In this document: one piece after another, positions 1 through 12,600 of the stretch | Numbering within the stretch: the first letter of the stretch is position 1 | How the letters are laid out: every line of letters starts with the position of its first letter | Source of the DNA: Lagopus muta | Taxonomy: Eukaryota; Chordata; Aves; Galliformes; Phasianidae | Assembly: GCF_023343835.1 (NCBI RefSeq) | Contig: NC_064466.1 | Location: 496,001 to 560,000, forward strand | Length of the DNA stretch: 64,000 nt | Reading direction: 5' to 3' | Translations under genes and position numbers: made by a program | Notes under the pieces: generated by a model | Seen by the model: only the letters and a program-made list of their open reading frames with translations | The model's database searches: none | What the model was told of the DNA's origin: nothing

Positions 1-334
1 ACCCATCTGAACCCAACGCGGATGGCCAAAAGGGAAGGCAGCTGGCACGCGTGGGTTGGTAGCAGAGCCAACGAAGGGAAGCACCGTGCTGGAAACCATG
101 GGTGGGATGGAAAGCGCAGCGCAGAGCTGGCCAAGCCTCTTGGCAGAGCTCCGCATGCCTGGCTGGCCAGCAAAAACTGATTCTTTCATCCCCGTCCCAC
201 ATGGAGCCAATTAGTAGAACGGCGACTGCGCTCCCCGTGCCCCTCATCAGTTCCTCGCGCTGTAGGACGATGCATGGAGGAGCCCTGTGGGATCCATCTC
301 AAGGTGCTCAAAGAGTCGGCTGATGCCATCGTGT

Positions 335-620
335 CCATTATTATTGTTTTGCTTAATGGTCTTGGGAATCTGGAGCCAAGAAGGGCAAGAGAGAAGCCCC
401 TGGTGATTATAGGGCTGTTAGTCTCACTTCAGTGCCTGTGAAAATCACAGAGATTGTTCCAGGAGTTGAAAGCCAACAGTAATTGATCACAGCAACACGG
501 GTTCATAAGGGGCAAGTCCTGCTTAACGAACTTAATTTCCTTTATGACAAGGTTACCCACCTCACTGACCAAAGGAATCCAGGTGATGTCATCTTTCTTG
601 GGTCTCAGCACCTCTCTGCT
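335..620 (+). mobile_element. CR1 LINE fragment (reverse transcriptase part)
   Basis: Broken reading frames resemble the CR1 ORF2 segment just before the reverse transcriptase catalytic core: a 'SVPVK' region, a 'HSNTG' stretch and a 'FYDKVTHL' stretch, in order but in shifting frames. It is a decayed, truncated copy on the plus strand. The call rests on remembered CR1 protein patterns, not on a search. Confidence 0.55.
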
Positions 621-1075
621 CTCTGGTGCCTCGAGGGAGCGGCGCGGAGCTTTGTAGGGGATGCTGTCAGATAGCAGGAAAAGGTTCTTCAGCAGGTGGT
701 GGCCATGGGTCAGATCCTGGGGCAGTGGCACCAAGCTCATGGAACGCTTGGGCACCGCTCTCAGATGTAGGGTTTGGGTTTTGGGTGGCCCTGAGCGGGG
801 CCAGGAGTTCTCCAAGGGGAACTTTTAGGGCAGGTGTGTGGAGTTATCTGGGATGTGGGCTGTTGTTACAAGATTTCTCTCCAATATTCTGCGTGCGCCA
901 CGTTGAGAATTTGGCTTGGGGTGTTGCACTTCAGTAAGAATTTGAATCTCTAAAAACTTCACTGTGCTTGGGTGAAAATTGGGTGTCCAGTAGAGGTCTG
1001 GTTTTCTTTTAGCTGTGGGTGCTCTCCTCTCCCACTGCCTCTTCTTGGGTGGGGGTTTGAGTTGGTGGTAGAGTT
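621..1075. other. Intergenic sequence upstream of WIZ, no gene seen
   Basis: No conserved exon, RNA gene or clear repeat is recognisable. Open frames on both strands are short and look like chance. Confidence 0.5.
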
Positions 1076-1079
1076 TTGT

Positions 1080-1645
1080 GTTGGCCATAGCAGGTCAGCG
1101 TTGGCTGTAGGAGGCTGACATCAGGTAGGGTTCTGTGTTGGCCATAGAAGTTGGCATAGGGTAGGGTTTTGTGTTGGCTGTAGGGTTTTGTGTTGGCTGT
1201 AGGGTTTTGTGTTGGCTGTAGGGGTTGGCACTGCATAGAGTTCTGCTTTGGCCATAGGGGGTCAGCGTTGGCCATAGGGGGCTGACATCAGATAGAGTTC
1301 TGTGTTGGCCATAGAAGTTGGCGTAGGGTAGGGTTTTGTGTTGGCTGTAGGGTTTTGTGTTGGCTGTAGGGGGTCAGTGTTGACTGTAGGGGTTGGCATT
1401 GCATAGAGTTCTGCATTGGCCGTAGAGGTTGGCAACAAGTATCAAGGTTTGGAGTTGGATTTGGAGGTTTTGCACTGGGTTTGGGGGTTTTGCATTGGAT
1501 TCGTGTTTGACATTGGGTGCAGAGTCTCGGGGTTGAGTAGGGTTTGGCTGTAGGGGTGCACGTTGGGTGTTGGTAGGGGCTTGGTGTTGGGTTGGGTTGC
1601 GTGCTGTTGGCTGTTGAGTTGCATGGCCCCATCAGTGCCAAAAGC
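1080..1645. repeat. Minisatellite, GTTGGCTGTAGGGTTTTGT type
   Basis: Variants of GTTGGC(T/C)(G/A)TAGGG with GTTTTGTGTT recur about every 17-40 bases. A longer block near 1090-1240 is repeated near 1265-1415, so the array has a higher-order period of roughly 175 bases. Open frames across it are products of the repeat. Confidence 0.8.
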
Positions 1646-2069
1646 ATCTTTTGGGCTCTGTAACCAGCTTTTACCTAATAGATTCTGTTTCATTGCTTAG
1701 CACCAGGCAGCGTGTGGCCATGGCTCCCTTCTCCCACCCCCCACTGTAGTGGTGTGGTGGTTGTTGCCTAAAACCTGAGGCTCTTGGCGGTGCTGCTGCT
1801 CTGGTTTTTGGGATCAGTTATTCTTGTGAGAGGAGCTGTGTTTTCAGGGAGATCTTATTGCCCATTCCATGAAGATTTGAGTGTGTGTTGGTGCATTCTT
1901 TGTACCTTGGGTGTTGTGGAGCATGGGCAGTGCCTCTGGGGATGGCGTGTGGGCACAGCAAAGTGCTTTGCTTTTTATTAGTGTCTCCAGTAGAAACCAT
2001 CTGGGGCCTTACGTGTGGGGTGTGAGGGGACACGGAGCCTGGGCCTTGTCCTGGATAGGGGGGCTGTGA

Positions 2070-2795
2070 GACCCTGTCTAAGCCCAAGGGGTTGGGTGGG
2101 GGACTGGGGTGTGGTGGGGGGACCTGGGGGTCGCTGAGCAGGGCTCCCATCCATGGGTCTGCCCGTTCGTGGGGCTCTCCTGTTCCATCCACTGGGGACT
2201 GCCCCATCATTAGGGGTTTCTCTGCCCCCTCCCCTTCTGTGGGTCTTCTGTGGGGTTCTCTTTTCCATTTGGGTCTGCGCTTCCATAGGGCTATCCCATC
2301 CATGGGGCTCCCCTCCCTACGTAGTCTCTCATCTGTGGGGCTGCCCCTCCATTATGGGATGTTCATCCATTGAGGGTTACCATCCTTTCCGTGCCCCCTC
2401 TCCCCCACCGTTCTATGGGACTCCCATGCATTGGGTCTCTCCCCTTCATTGGGGCTCCACTCTCTCCAGAGGTCTCCCCGTCTATGAGGTCTTCACTGGG
2501 GCTGTCCATCCCTTCCATGCCTTCCCCTCCCCTCCCATCCATGGGATTCCCATCCATTGGGCTTTCCCATCCTTTCCATTGGGTTCCCTCTGCTCTGTGG
2601 CTTTCCCCATCCACTGAGGTCCTCCCCCCATCCATTGGGGTCCCCCCTATGGTTCTCCCCATCCACTGGGGTCCCTCCGCACTCTGTTGCTCTCCCCATC
2701 CATTGAGGTCCCCTTCTCATCCATTGGGCCCTCGTCCATGGCTCTCCCCCATCCATTGGCATCCCTCTCTTGCCTCTCCCCATTCACAGAGGTTC
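2070..2795. repeat. Degenerate array of CCATCCATTGGGG-like units
   Basis: Short variants of 'CCCATCCATTGGGGT(C/T)CCCCT' recur at irregular spacing on the plus strand. Overlapping open frames in several phases follow from the low-complexity composition and have no family resemblance. Confidence 0.75.
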
Positions 2796-3370
2796 CTCCC
2801 CCCCCCCCCCCACCCATTGCCCCTCTCCTCCCCCCCGGCTCTCCCCATCCAGTGGCACTGTTCATCTATGAGTCTACCCCCACCCACCAGGACTCCCTTC
2901 TATGGGGAGCTCCCACCCCCTTCCCCACCCCACCACCATCCTGTCCCTCTCCCCTCCTTTGTCACCCCACCCCTCCCCATCCTACCAACATTCCCTCCCC
3001 ACCACCATTCCCTTCCGTCTCCTCCATCCCCCACTACCAGCCCCTTCCCCTCCCCACCATCCCTACCCCTTCCCACCCCGCCCCACCTCACCAACGTCCC
3101 CTCTCCTTCCCTTCCCCACCATCCCCTCCCCCACCATCCCCTCCTTACCCCACCAAAGCCTCCCCTTCCCCACCACCCCTCTCTTCGCCCCTCTCCCTTC
3201 CCCCCTTCCCTTCCCCATCATCCCCTTCCCCACCAAAACCTCCCCTTCCCCACCAAAACCTCCCCTTCCCCACCACCCCCTCCTTTCCCTCCCCTCCCAT
3301 CCCCCGTCTCCCTTCCCCACCATCCCCTCCCAACCCTCCCCCCCTTCCCCTTCCCCACCCCCGGTTCCCC
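2796..3370. repeat. Pyrimidine-rich CCCCTTCCCCACC tract before the WIZ promoter
   Basis: About 570 bases are almost pure C/T on the plus strand with repeated CCTTCCCCACCA. The long proline/serine open frames here (for example 2370-3524 and 2687-3871) are composition artefacts. Confidence 0.85.
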
Positions 3371-3660
3371 GCTCGATTTCTCGGCTCTCCCCCCCCTCCC
3401 TGCGCTCCTTCAGCGCCGATCCCGGATTGCGGCTCCGCCGTTCGGCGCTCGATTGGCGCTGCCCGGGGCCGCCCCGCGCGCCGCTCCAAGATGGCGGCCT
3501 CCACCTCCTCGCCGCCCAAAGTGACAAAAGCGGCGGCGGTCCCGCGGCCTCGAGACCGGGACCGGGGTGGGGACGGCGAGACCGGGCCCGAGGCGACCCC
3601 CGAGCCCGGTGAGCGGCCCCTCCCCCCGGCTCCGCCGCCTTCTTCTCCCCGTCGCTCTCG
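3371..3660 (+). promoter_or_regulatory. WIZ: CpG-rich promoter region of WIZ
   Basis: CpG density rises sharply around the first coding exon. An inverted CCAAT box (ATTGG) lies at 3452-3456, about 35 bases before the ATG at 3491, and no TATA box is seen. The transcription start is not determined. WIZ in mammals also has longer isoforms with upstream exons, and none was recognised here. Confidence 0.6.
3491..3608 (+). CDS. WIZ: WIZ coding exon 1
   Basis: The ATG sits in a good context (AAGATGG) inside the CpG-rich region. The exon encodes 39 residues beginning MAASTSSPPK, rich in charged residues, and ends one base into a codon at a GTGAGC donor. It was chosen as the start because it is the only upstream open exon in matching phase with a promoter-like setting. 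No domain is seen. Confidence 0.7.
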
Positions 3661-6600
3661 GCCCCACCGCGGGGCCCGGTCCGGGGCTGAGGGAGCGCGC
3701 TGCCATTCCCGGCGCCGCGCCGCGCTGTGGGGTGAGGACAAAGGAGGGCCGCGGCTCCTCCCGGGCCGTGACATGGAGCCGCCGCTGCCCCACGGCGGCC
3801 CCGGGCACCAACCCAGGGTCGGAGCCCCACAGCCGCCCCGCAACGGCCCCCAGGCCCCACCCCTGGGTTAGGCCCCACGGCCGCCCCAGGCTCTGCTCCG
3901 AGGTTGAGCCCTAAAGCCACCCCATAGCAGCCCTAAAGCCGCCCTATAGCAACCTTAAAGCCACCCCATAGCAGCCCTAAAGCCGCCCTATAGCAACCTT
4001 AAAGCCACCCCATAGCAGCCCTAAAGCTGCCCCACTGTGGCCCCCAGACCCCGCCCTTGGGTTGGGCCCTACAGCAGCCCCAGATCTGGCCCCACAGCAG
4101 CCCCAAGGTCTTCTCTGAAGTTGAGCCCCGCAGCCGCCCCATAGCAGCCCCCAGACCCCGCCCTCGGGTTAGACACCCCAGCAGCCCCAGATCTGCCCCA
4201 CTTTAGCCCCAGGCCCCACCCTTGGCTTTGGCCCCACAGTTGTCCCGGGTCTGCCTCCAGCTGCCCCAGGCCCCACCCCTGGCTTGGGTCCCACACCCCT
4301 GCCCCACAGTGTGCCCAGGCACCACCCCTGGGTTGGGCTCCTGAGCTGCCCCACGGCAATGCCGTGGCTGCCCCGCAGCGTCCTCAGGCACCACCCTGGG
4401 TTGGGCTCCATAGCAGACCCAGAGCCACCTCCTGGAGCTGTCACCGTCCCCCCACAGAGCTCTGTGTTCTCCCACACCTATTCCAAAAGGGTTTCAGTAA
4501 GGAAAAACCTCCTTTCCCCTCATCCAGAGGAACTGGAAATACGGAAAACCCCCTTTTCTGCATTTTACCGAGGAGCTGGAAATAGGGGAAAATATCCCTT
4601 TTTCCCCTCTCGCACAAGGATTGGAAATGGGGGGAAAAAGGCCCTTTTTTCACCCCCAAAATATCATCGGGGGGGTTGGGGCTGATGATTGTTCTTCTCT
4701 CGGCAGTTCTGGCCCCAGAGGAGGAGGAGGTGGTGGCCATGGAGGTGGGTTCCCCCCCGCCTCCCCCACCGCCGCCGCTGCCCAAGAAGAGCTCAGCCCC
4801 GGGGCAGTCGGAGCCGCCCGCCCGCATAGGGACCAAGCTGTGCGCCGAGCCGCCCGGCAGCAAAGCAGATCCACACGACCCCAAAAGTGAGTACTGGCAG
4901 CACTTCACCCTGAGGGGAAGAGTGAGGAGGTGTTGCTGGGGCTAGGATGGAGCTGGGCTCCGTGTGTGGTCGTCAGCTCTGGGAGCTGTGGGGTCTGTGG
5001 GTCACTGGGAGCCAAGAGGGGCTTGGTGGAGCCTGGTGAGGTGTCATGGCCGTGCTGCAGGTGTTGTGCCCCCTGAAAACTTGGGGGCATCGTGCCCTGA
5101 AAGCCCAGGAATGCACTGCCCCAAAATTGGGGGCGTTGTGCCCTGAAAGCCCAGGGATGCACTGCCCCAAAATTGGGGTCATTGTGTCCTGAAAGCCCAG
5201 GGATGCACTGCCCCAAAATTGGGGGCATTGTGTCCTGAAAGCCCAGGGATGCACTGCCCCAAAACTGGGGTCATTATGCCCTGAAAGCCCAGGGATGCAC
5301 TGCCTCAAAACTGGGGGCGTTGTGCCCTGAAAGCCCAGGGATGCACTGCCCCAAAATTGGTGGCATTGTGTCCTGAAAGCCCAGGGATGCACTGCCCCAA
5401 AATTGGGGGCATTGTGTCCTGAAAGCCCAGGGATGCACTGCCCCAAAATTGGGGGCGTTGTGCCCTGAAAGCCCAGGGATGCACTGCCCCAAAATTGGGG
5501 GCATTGTGTCCTGAAAGCCCAGGGATGCACTGCCCCAAAATTGGGGGCATTGTGTCCTGAAAGCCCAGGGATGCACTGCCCCAAAATTGGGGTCATTGTG
5601 CCCTGAAAGCCCAGGGATGCACTGCCCCAAAATTGGGGGCATTGTGCCCTGAAAGCCCAGGGATGCACTGCCCCAAAATTGGGGGCGTTGTGCCCTGAAA
5701 GCCCAGGGATGCACTGCCCCAAAATTGGGGGCGTTGTGCCCTGAAAGCCCAGGGATGCACTGCCCCAAAATTGGGGGAGTTGTGCCCTGAAAGCCCAGGG
5801 ATGCACTGCCCCAAAATTGGGGGCGTTGTGCCCTGAAAGCCCAGGGATGCATTGCCCCAAAATTGGGGGAGTTGTGCCCTGAAAGCCCAGGGATGCACTG
5901 CTCCAAAATTGGGGGCGTTGCACCCCAAAATTCTGAGGATGTTGTGCCCCAGAACTTGGGGAACTTGTGTCACAGAAACCCAAGGTTATTGTGCTCTGAA
6001 ATCCTGAGCATGTTGTGCCCCAAAAACCCGAGGATGCTGTGCCTCAAAGACTCGGGGATGCAGTGTCCCAAAGATGCCCTGGGGATGCTGTGTCCTAAAT
6101 TCAGTGATGTGCTGCCCTGATGACTTGGGAACGTGGTTCCCCAAAATCTCAGAGATGTTGGACCCCGAGAGCCCTTGGATACGGTGCTGCAAAAGCTCAG
6201 GGGTGTCGTGTTGTGCCCCTATAAACCAGGGGTCGTTGTGCTCCAAAAACTTGGGGATCTGATGCCCCAAAGACTTGGGGCCACGATGCCCCAAACTCAG
6301 GAATGAGGTACTTTGAACTTGAGGACGTTGTACCCCAAATGTGAAGTGAGGGTATTGTGCTGCAAAAACCCAGGAATGTGGTGTCCCCAAAAGCCTGGGG
6401 ACGTCACCCTCCCTCAGAACTTTGGGACATTGTGTCTTGAATGTCTGGGGACTCTGTGTCCCCAAAATGAGGGGGCATGTTGCCTTGAAGGCATGGGGCC
6501 GTTGTGACCCTAAAACTTGGGGCTGTGTGCCCCAAACTCAGGGATGCAGTACCCCAAAAGCGTGGAGGCAGCGACCCCAATACTCAGGGATGTTGTGCCC

Positions 6601-9600
6601 CTAAAAACTCAGGGATGTTGTGCCCCTGAAAGCCTGGGGACGTTGTACCCTAAAGATTTGGGTATGCAGTGCCCTGAACATCTTAGGGATGCTGTTCCCT
6701 GAACACTGGGCTGCAGTGCACACCCAAAGCGTGGGGAAACTGCAACGCAAAAGCTCAGGATTGTTGTGCCTGAAACTCAGACCGTGGTGCCCATGATAGC
6801 ACAGGCCTGTTGTGCCCCAGATTCAGGGCCACGGTGCCCCAAAAACCTGGGGAAATTGTGCCTCAAAAAGCTGGAGATGTGGTGCCAAACTCAGGGCCAC
6901 GATGCCCCAAGAGCCTGGGGACGTGGTGCTCCAAGAACCTGGGGCCGTGCTGCCCCAAACTTAGGGCTGTGCTGCCCCAAAAAGCTGGGGATATGGTGCC
7001 CAAAAGCCTGAGGATGTGGTGCCCCAGGCTCAGGGCCACGGTGCTGGATGGTGGGAGATGGACAGCTGTCCAAGACCAAGTGGAGAGTGCACTGCCCAGC
7101 ACAGTTCCCAGTGTTGGGTGTTGGTGGGACCAGGCGCCCATCTGCACTTTCAGGAGCTTCTGCTGGATTTTCAAGGAGAGCGTGGTTGAGTTGTGCTCCT
7201 GTATTACAAGGTTGAGTTGTGCTCCTGTATTGTAAGGTTGAGTTGTGCTCCTGTATTGTAAGGTTGAGTTGCCAGAGCTTGCTGGGGTCGATACGTGACT
7301 CTTTTGTCTGCAGAGCACCTCAGTCAGTCCTCCTGCCCTTTCAGTTACCATAATCAGCATCATAGAGGGATGAAATCATTGGTTGGAAAGGTCTTGAAAG
7401 ATCACAGAATCGTAGAATGGATTGGACTTGGCTTGGAAGGATCCTGAAGGATCACGTGGAATGGGTTGGATTTGGGTTGGAAGGATCCTGAAAGATCACG
7501 GAATCATAGAATGGGTTGCGTTTGGGTTGGAAGGGTCCTTGAAGACCACAGAATGGTAGAATGGTTGGGTTGGAAGGGTTCTTGAAAACTATAGAACCAC
7601 AGAACGATAGAAGAGTTGGGTTGGAAGGGTCCTTAAAGACCACAGAACCACAGAATGGTAGATTGGTTCGGTTGGAAGGGTCCTTGAAGACCACGGAATT
7701 GTAGAATGGTTGACAGCAGAACCGCAAGGACCCTTCCAACCCAACCATTCTACCGTTCTGTGGTCTTCAAGGACCCTTCCAACCGAACCAATCTACCATT
7801 CTGTGGTTCTGTGGTCTTTAAGGACCCTTCCAACCCAAGTCTTCTATCATTCTGTGGTTCTGTAGTCTTCAAGGACCCTTCCAAGCCAACCAATCTACCA
7901 TTCTGTGGTCTTCAAGAACCATTCCATCCAAACCAATCTACCATTCTGTGGTTCTGTGGTCTTCAAGGACCCTTCCAACCCAACCATTCTACCATTCTGT
8001 GGTCTTCAAGGACCGTTCCATCCGAATCAATCTACCATTCTGTGGTTCTGTGGTCTTCAAGAACCCTTCCAAGCCAACCATTTTACCATTCTGTGGTTCT
8101 GTGGTCTTCAAGGACCCTTCCAACCCAACCATTCTATCATCCTGTGGTTCTGTGGTTTTCAGAATGGTAGAATGGTTGGGTTGGAAGGGTCCTTGCAGAC
8201 CACAGAACCAGAATACGATAGAGGAGTTGGGTCAGAAGGTTCCTCAGAGCCTGCAGTGGGTGGGCGCCTCTGGGGATGGGCCGTGAAACTGACGAGCTTC
8301 CCGTTCCGCGTCCTGATTCGCTCTCTGTTTGTTTTCCTCCTCCGATTTCAGCCCAGAACCTGACGACGTGCGAGGTGTGCGGCGCCTGCTTCGAAACCCG
8401 CAAAGGGCTCTCCAGCCACGCGCGCTCCCACCTGCGGCAGCTCGGCGTGGCCGAGTCGGAGAGCAGCGGGGCCCCCCATCGATTTGCTCTACGAACTGAT
8501 GAAGCAGAAGGGCAAACCCGATGGCCACCCCATGGTTTCTCCCACCCTCGGCAAAAAATCTGCCTCTCCCAAGGACGGCATCGCCGGTTCCCCGCGTCCC
8601 GCGCTGCTGGCGCTCGGCAAAGGCGGTGAGCGATCGCTGGATGGCCCCATCAACAAAGCCATCAAATCCCCGCCAGGATTCTCCAAGAGCCTCTCGCAGC
8701 CCGGATCCCCCATCCTCAAGAAGGTGCCCCCCGTGCTCTCTGGGTCCCCCTCTCCAAAAAACCCCGAGGAGAAGAGCTCGAAGCTGTCGCTCAGCCCTCT
8801 GCAGAGCTCCCCAAAGGCGCAGTGGCCACAGGCAGATGAGGAAGGACCTCTCAATTTGAGTGAGTCTCTCTCTCTTTCTTTTTTTTTCTTTTGCCAATCG
8901 TGTTTCCCATTAAGTTTTGGGGCTGGGGATGAGAGGAATCCCTGGGTACTCCTGGTGAGGCTACAGCTCTGTGCTTTGTGGGGTGAGCTCGGTGTGGAAG
9001 AAGCAGTTTTGATGGCCATTATGGCTCCAGGACGCAGCAGCCGGAGGGGAAAGTCCTCCCTGGTGTGATTTCACCTGGTTCTTTACCCTCCGAGCTCCTC
9101 TTGTCGCCTCCCAGTCCTGCTCTCAGCCCCAGCCAAACGCTTCCATTTGCATCCCTCTTTGTCCCTAAGCTCTGTTGGGGTCTTGTTCTCATATCGTGGC
9201 ACCAGAGTAGTTTTACTGCAGCAGTCAGCTCTTTGTGCCCCACGTTCCTTGGGCAGCTCAAAGGGATTTGTTTGCCCTGCAGGATTTCTCCCAGCTCTTC
9301 TTAGAGCTGTGGGGCTGTAGGACCTGCTCCATCTTGGCTAACATGGTGCTTGTCCTGAGCAAAATGTTCTGTGCCTGTGACGCCTCCATGGCTGCCTTTG
9401 GCAGAAACACTGAACTGTGGGGGTTGGATGGGACCTCTGGAGATCATTGAGACCAACCCTCTGCTAAAGCAGGGTCCCAGGTGGAGCAGAAAAGCATCCA
9501 GGTGGGTCTTGAGTATCTCCAGAAGAGGCTCCACAACCTCCCTGAGCAGCCTGTTCCAGAGCTCCGTCACCCTGGCAGGAAAGAAGTTCTTCAGTCCTCT

Positions 9601-12600
9601 TCCCTTTGGGTCCCACTGAGGATGGATTCCATTGGGCACAGAGCTTTGGGTTCAGTCCTCTTCCCTTTGGGTCCCACTGAGGATGGATTCCATTGGGCAC
9701 AGAGCTTTGGGTTCAGTCCTCTTCCCTTTGGGTCCCACTGAGGATGGATTTCATTGCGCAGTGCTTTGGTTTCAGTCCATTTTGCTTCTCAGTCCCCATG
9801 AGGACTGGCTTTGGGTGTGCAGATCTGGTTTCAGCCCCGCTTCCTTTGGAATCCCCCTAAGGACCTGCTTTGTCGCTGCTCACATCTTTGGGTTGGGTTC
9901 CTGTTCCCTTCAGAGCTCCGCTGAGGATTGGTTTTGTTGTTGGGTTGGTATCTGAGTTCAGCCCTGCTCATTTTGGAGTCCCGCTGAGGACTGGCTTTGT
10001 TGGATGCACATCTTTGAGTTCATTTTCCAGTCCCACTGAGGACGGGCTCTGTGCGGTGCCTGCTTTGGGCTCAGCCCCACTCTTTGCCTCCCACTGAGGA
10101 TGGACTTCGTTGGCTTCGCACGCCTTCGGCTCCTTGGCACCACCAAACTCCACCTTTGCATCCCCAGTAACCACAGTTCTCTCTGTTTTTTTTACCTCCT
10201 CTGCAGCCGCCGGGGGGGAGCCGGTGCGGGACATCCGCTGTGAGTTCTGCGGGGAGTTCTTTGAGAACCGCAAGGGTCTGTCGAGCCACGCGCGCTCCCA
10301 CCTGCGCCAGATGGGGGTGACGGAGTGGTACGTCAACGGCTCCCCCATCGACACGCTGCGCGAGATCCTCAAGCGCCGAACTCACCCTCGGAGCGGAGCT
10401 TCCAACCCCATGGGCCCCGGGCACAAAGCCATGGCCAAGACCCTCCTGGCGGCCATGGGACCCCTGGAGCCGCGGGGTCCCGGCGAGCTCCACATCCCGA
10501 CTCTGCCCAAGAAGGTCCAGCAGCCCGGCAGTCCCCTGGGCCACTCTCCTACCTCGTCCCCGCCTCCCACTGCCCGGAAGATGTTTCCAGGCCTCTCTCC
10601 TCCCTCCTTGCAGAAGAAGCTCAAACACGACCAGATGAGAGTGGAGATCAAGCGTGAGATGATGACGGGGGGTCTCCACGGGGAGCCCCATCCCTCCGAC
10701 CAGGCTTGGCCGCCGCTGGAGGAGATGTCACCCTTGAACCTCTGTAAGTGCGTGGCTGTCACCTTCCCCCTCCTGTGGGCTGGTGGGGGTCGGGCACACG
10801 CCGTGCTGGGGAGGGGGATGTGGGATCCAAGGTCCCTTCCAGCCCATTCCATGGCGATTTTCACAGATCCTTCCAACCCACCCCCTTCTTATCATTCATT
10901 GATCTTCAAGGTCCTTTCCAGGCCAATCCCTTCTATCATTGCATGGCTCTAAGATCTGTAAGATCCCTTCCAACCCAGCCCTTTCTATGGTTCTCTGATG
11001 TTTGAGGACCATTCCAATTCGACCCGTTCCAGGGTTCTGTGTTTCTATGATCCTCAAAGACCCTTCCAACCCAACCCCTTCTAAGGCTCTATGATCTTCA
11101 AGGACCCTTCCAACCCAACCCATTCTAAGGCTCTATGATCTTTAAGGACCCTTCCAACCCAACCCCTTCTATGGCCCTATGGTCTTTAAAGACCCCTCCA
11201 ACCCATTCTATGGCTCTATTATTTTCAAGGACCCTTCCAACCCAATTCCTTCTAAGCCTCTATGATCTTAAAGGACCCTTCCAACCCATTCTATGGCTCT
11301 ATTATTTTCAAGGACCCTTCCAACCCAATTCCTTCTAATGCTCTATTATCTTCAAGGACCCTTCCAACCCAACCCATTCTAAGGCTCTATGATCTTTAAG
11401 GACCCTTCCAACCCAACCCCTTCTAAGGCTCTATGATCTTTAAGGACCCTTCCAACCCAACCCCTTCTATGGCCCTATGATCTTCAAAGACCCTTCCAAC
11501 CCAACCCCTTCTATGGCTCTATGATCTCTAAAGATCCCTCCAACCCAAGAGCTCTCTGATGGGTTCTGATCTCTTTGGGTACTTTGGGGTCAGCTGGAAG
11601 CACGGTGCTGTGGGATCTGCTCGTGGATCGTCTTCTGTGGGTTGTGCTGTGGGATATGGGGGCAGGTGGGCTCAGACCCGCTCCCCCTGACGCCAGCTCT
11701 CTCCCTGCAGCCTCCCGAGCCGACCCGGTGCGGGACATCCGCTGTGAGTTCTGCGGGGAGTTCTTTGAGAACCGCAAGGGTCTGTCGAGCCACGCGCGCT
11801 CCCACCTGCGCCAGATGGGGGTGACGGAGTGGTCGGTGAACGGCTCCCCCATCGACACGCTGCGCGAGATCCTCAAGAAGAAATCGAAGCCCTGCGTCAT
11901 CAAGAAGGAGCCCCACACCTCCATCATCGAAACCCCCAAAGGCTTTGGGGAGGAGGGGATGGACCCCAAGCCCTCTGGAAAAGTGCTGCAGGCCATGGCC
12001 CTGCCTCCACTGGGCGGGAGGACGGGGAAACCCGGCGGCTCCAGCATCGGCCGCGAGCTCTCGCTGTCGCCGCTCACCGCCAAGCCCCACGGCGCCTTCC
12101 TGACACCGCTGGCCACCAAACGGCCGCTGCAGGACGACCGCCTGGGTCCCCACCCCGAGGTGAAGCACAAGGCCTACATCCAGACCGAGCTGCCCTTCAA
12201 AACCAAGTCCGTGCACGACAAGCCCACGCACACATGTAAGTGTGGGGAGGCACGTGGTGCGGCTTGTCCAGGTTCCTGGAGGCTGCGGGGAGGGGCTGGA
12301 GGGTTGGCATGCATTGGCCGTGGCCACCATCAGCTGTGGTCATGCATTGGCCAAGTTGTGTTGACCATGGGCACATGTTGGCCATGGTGTTGCGTTGCCA
12401 TAGCCATGTGTCAGCCATGCTGTTGGCCATGGTGTTGGCCATGGCCACGTGTCAGCCATGGTGTTGCGTTGGCTGTGGCCACGTGTGAGCCATGTTGTTG
12501 TGTCGGCCAAGTTGTTGCATTGTCTATGGCCACGTGTTGGCCATGGTGCTGTGTTGGCCATGGCCACATGTTGGCCAAGTTGTTGTGTTGGCCATGGCCA

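Noticed and set aside
2370-3920. Pro/Ser-rich plus-strand and Gly/Arg-rich minus-strand frames of 230-394 codons
   Set aside because: They reflect the C/T-rich tract before WIZ exon 1. Only 3491-3608 has a supported coding role.
4973-5983. 336-codon minus-strand open frame with regular repeats
   Set aside because: It is the 46-bp minisatellite read in successive phases, inside a WIZ intron, with no splice or start context.
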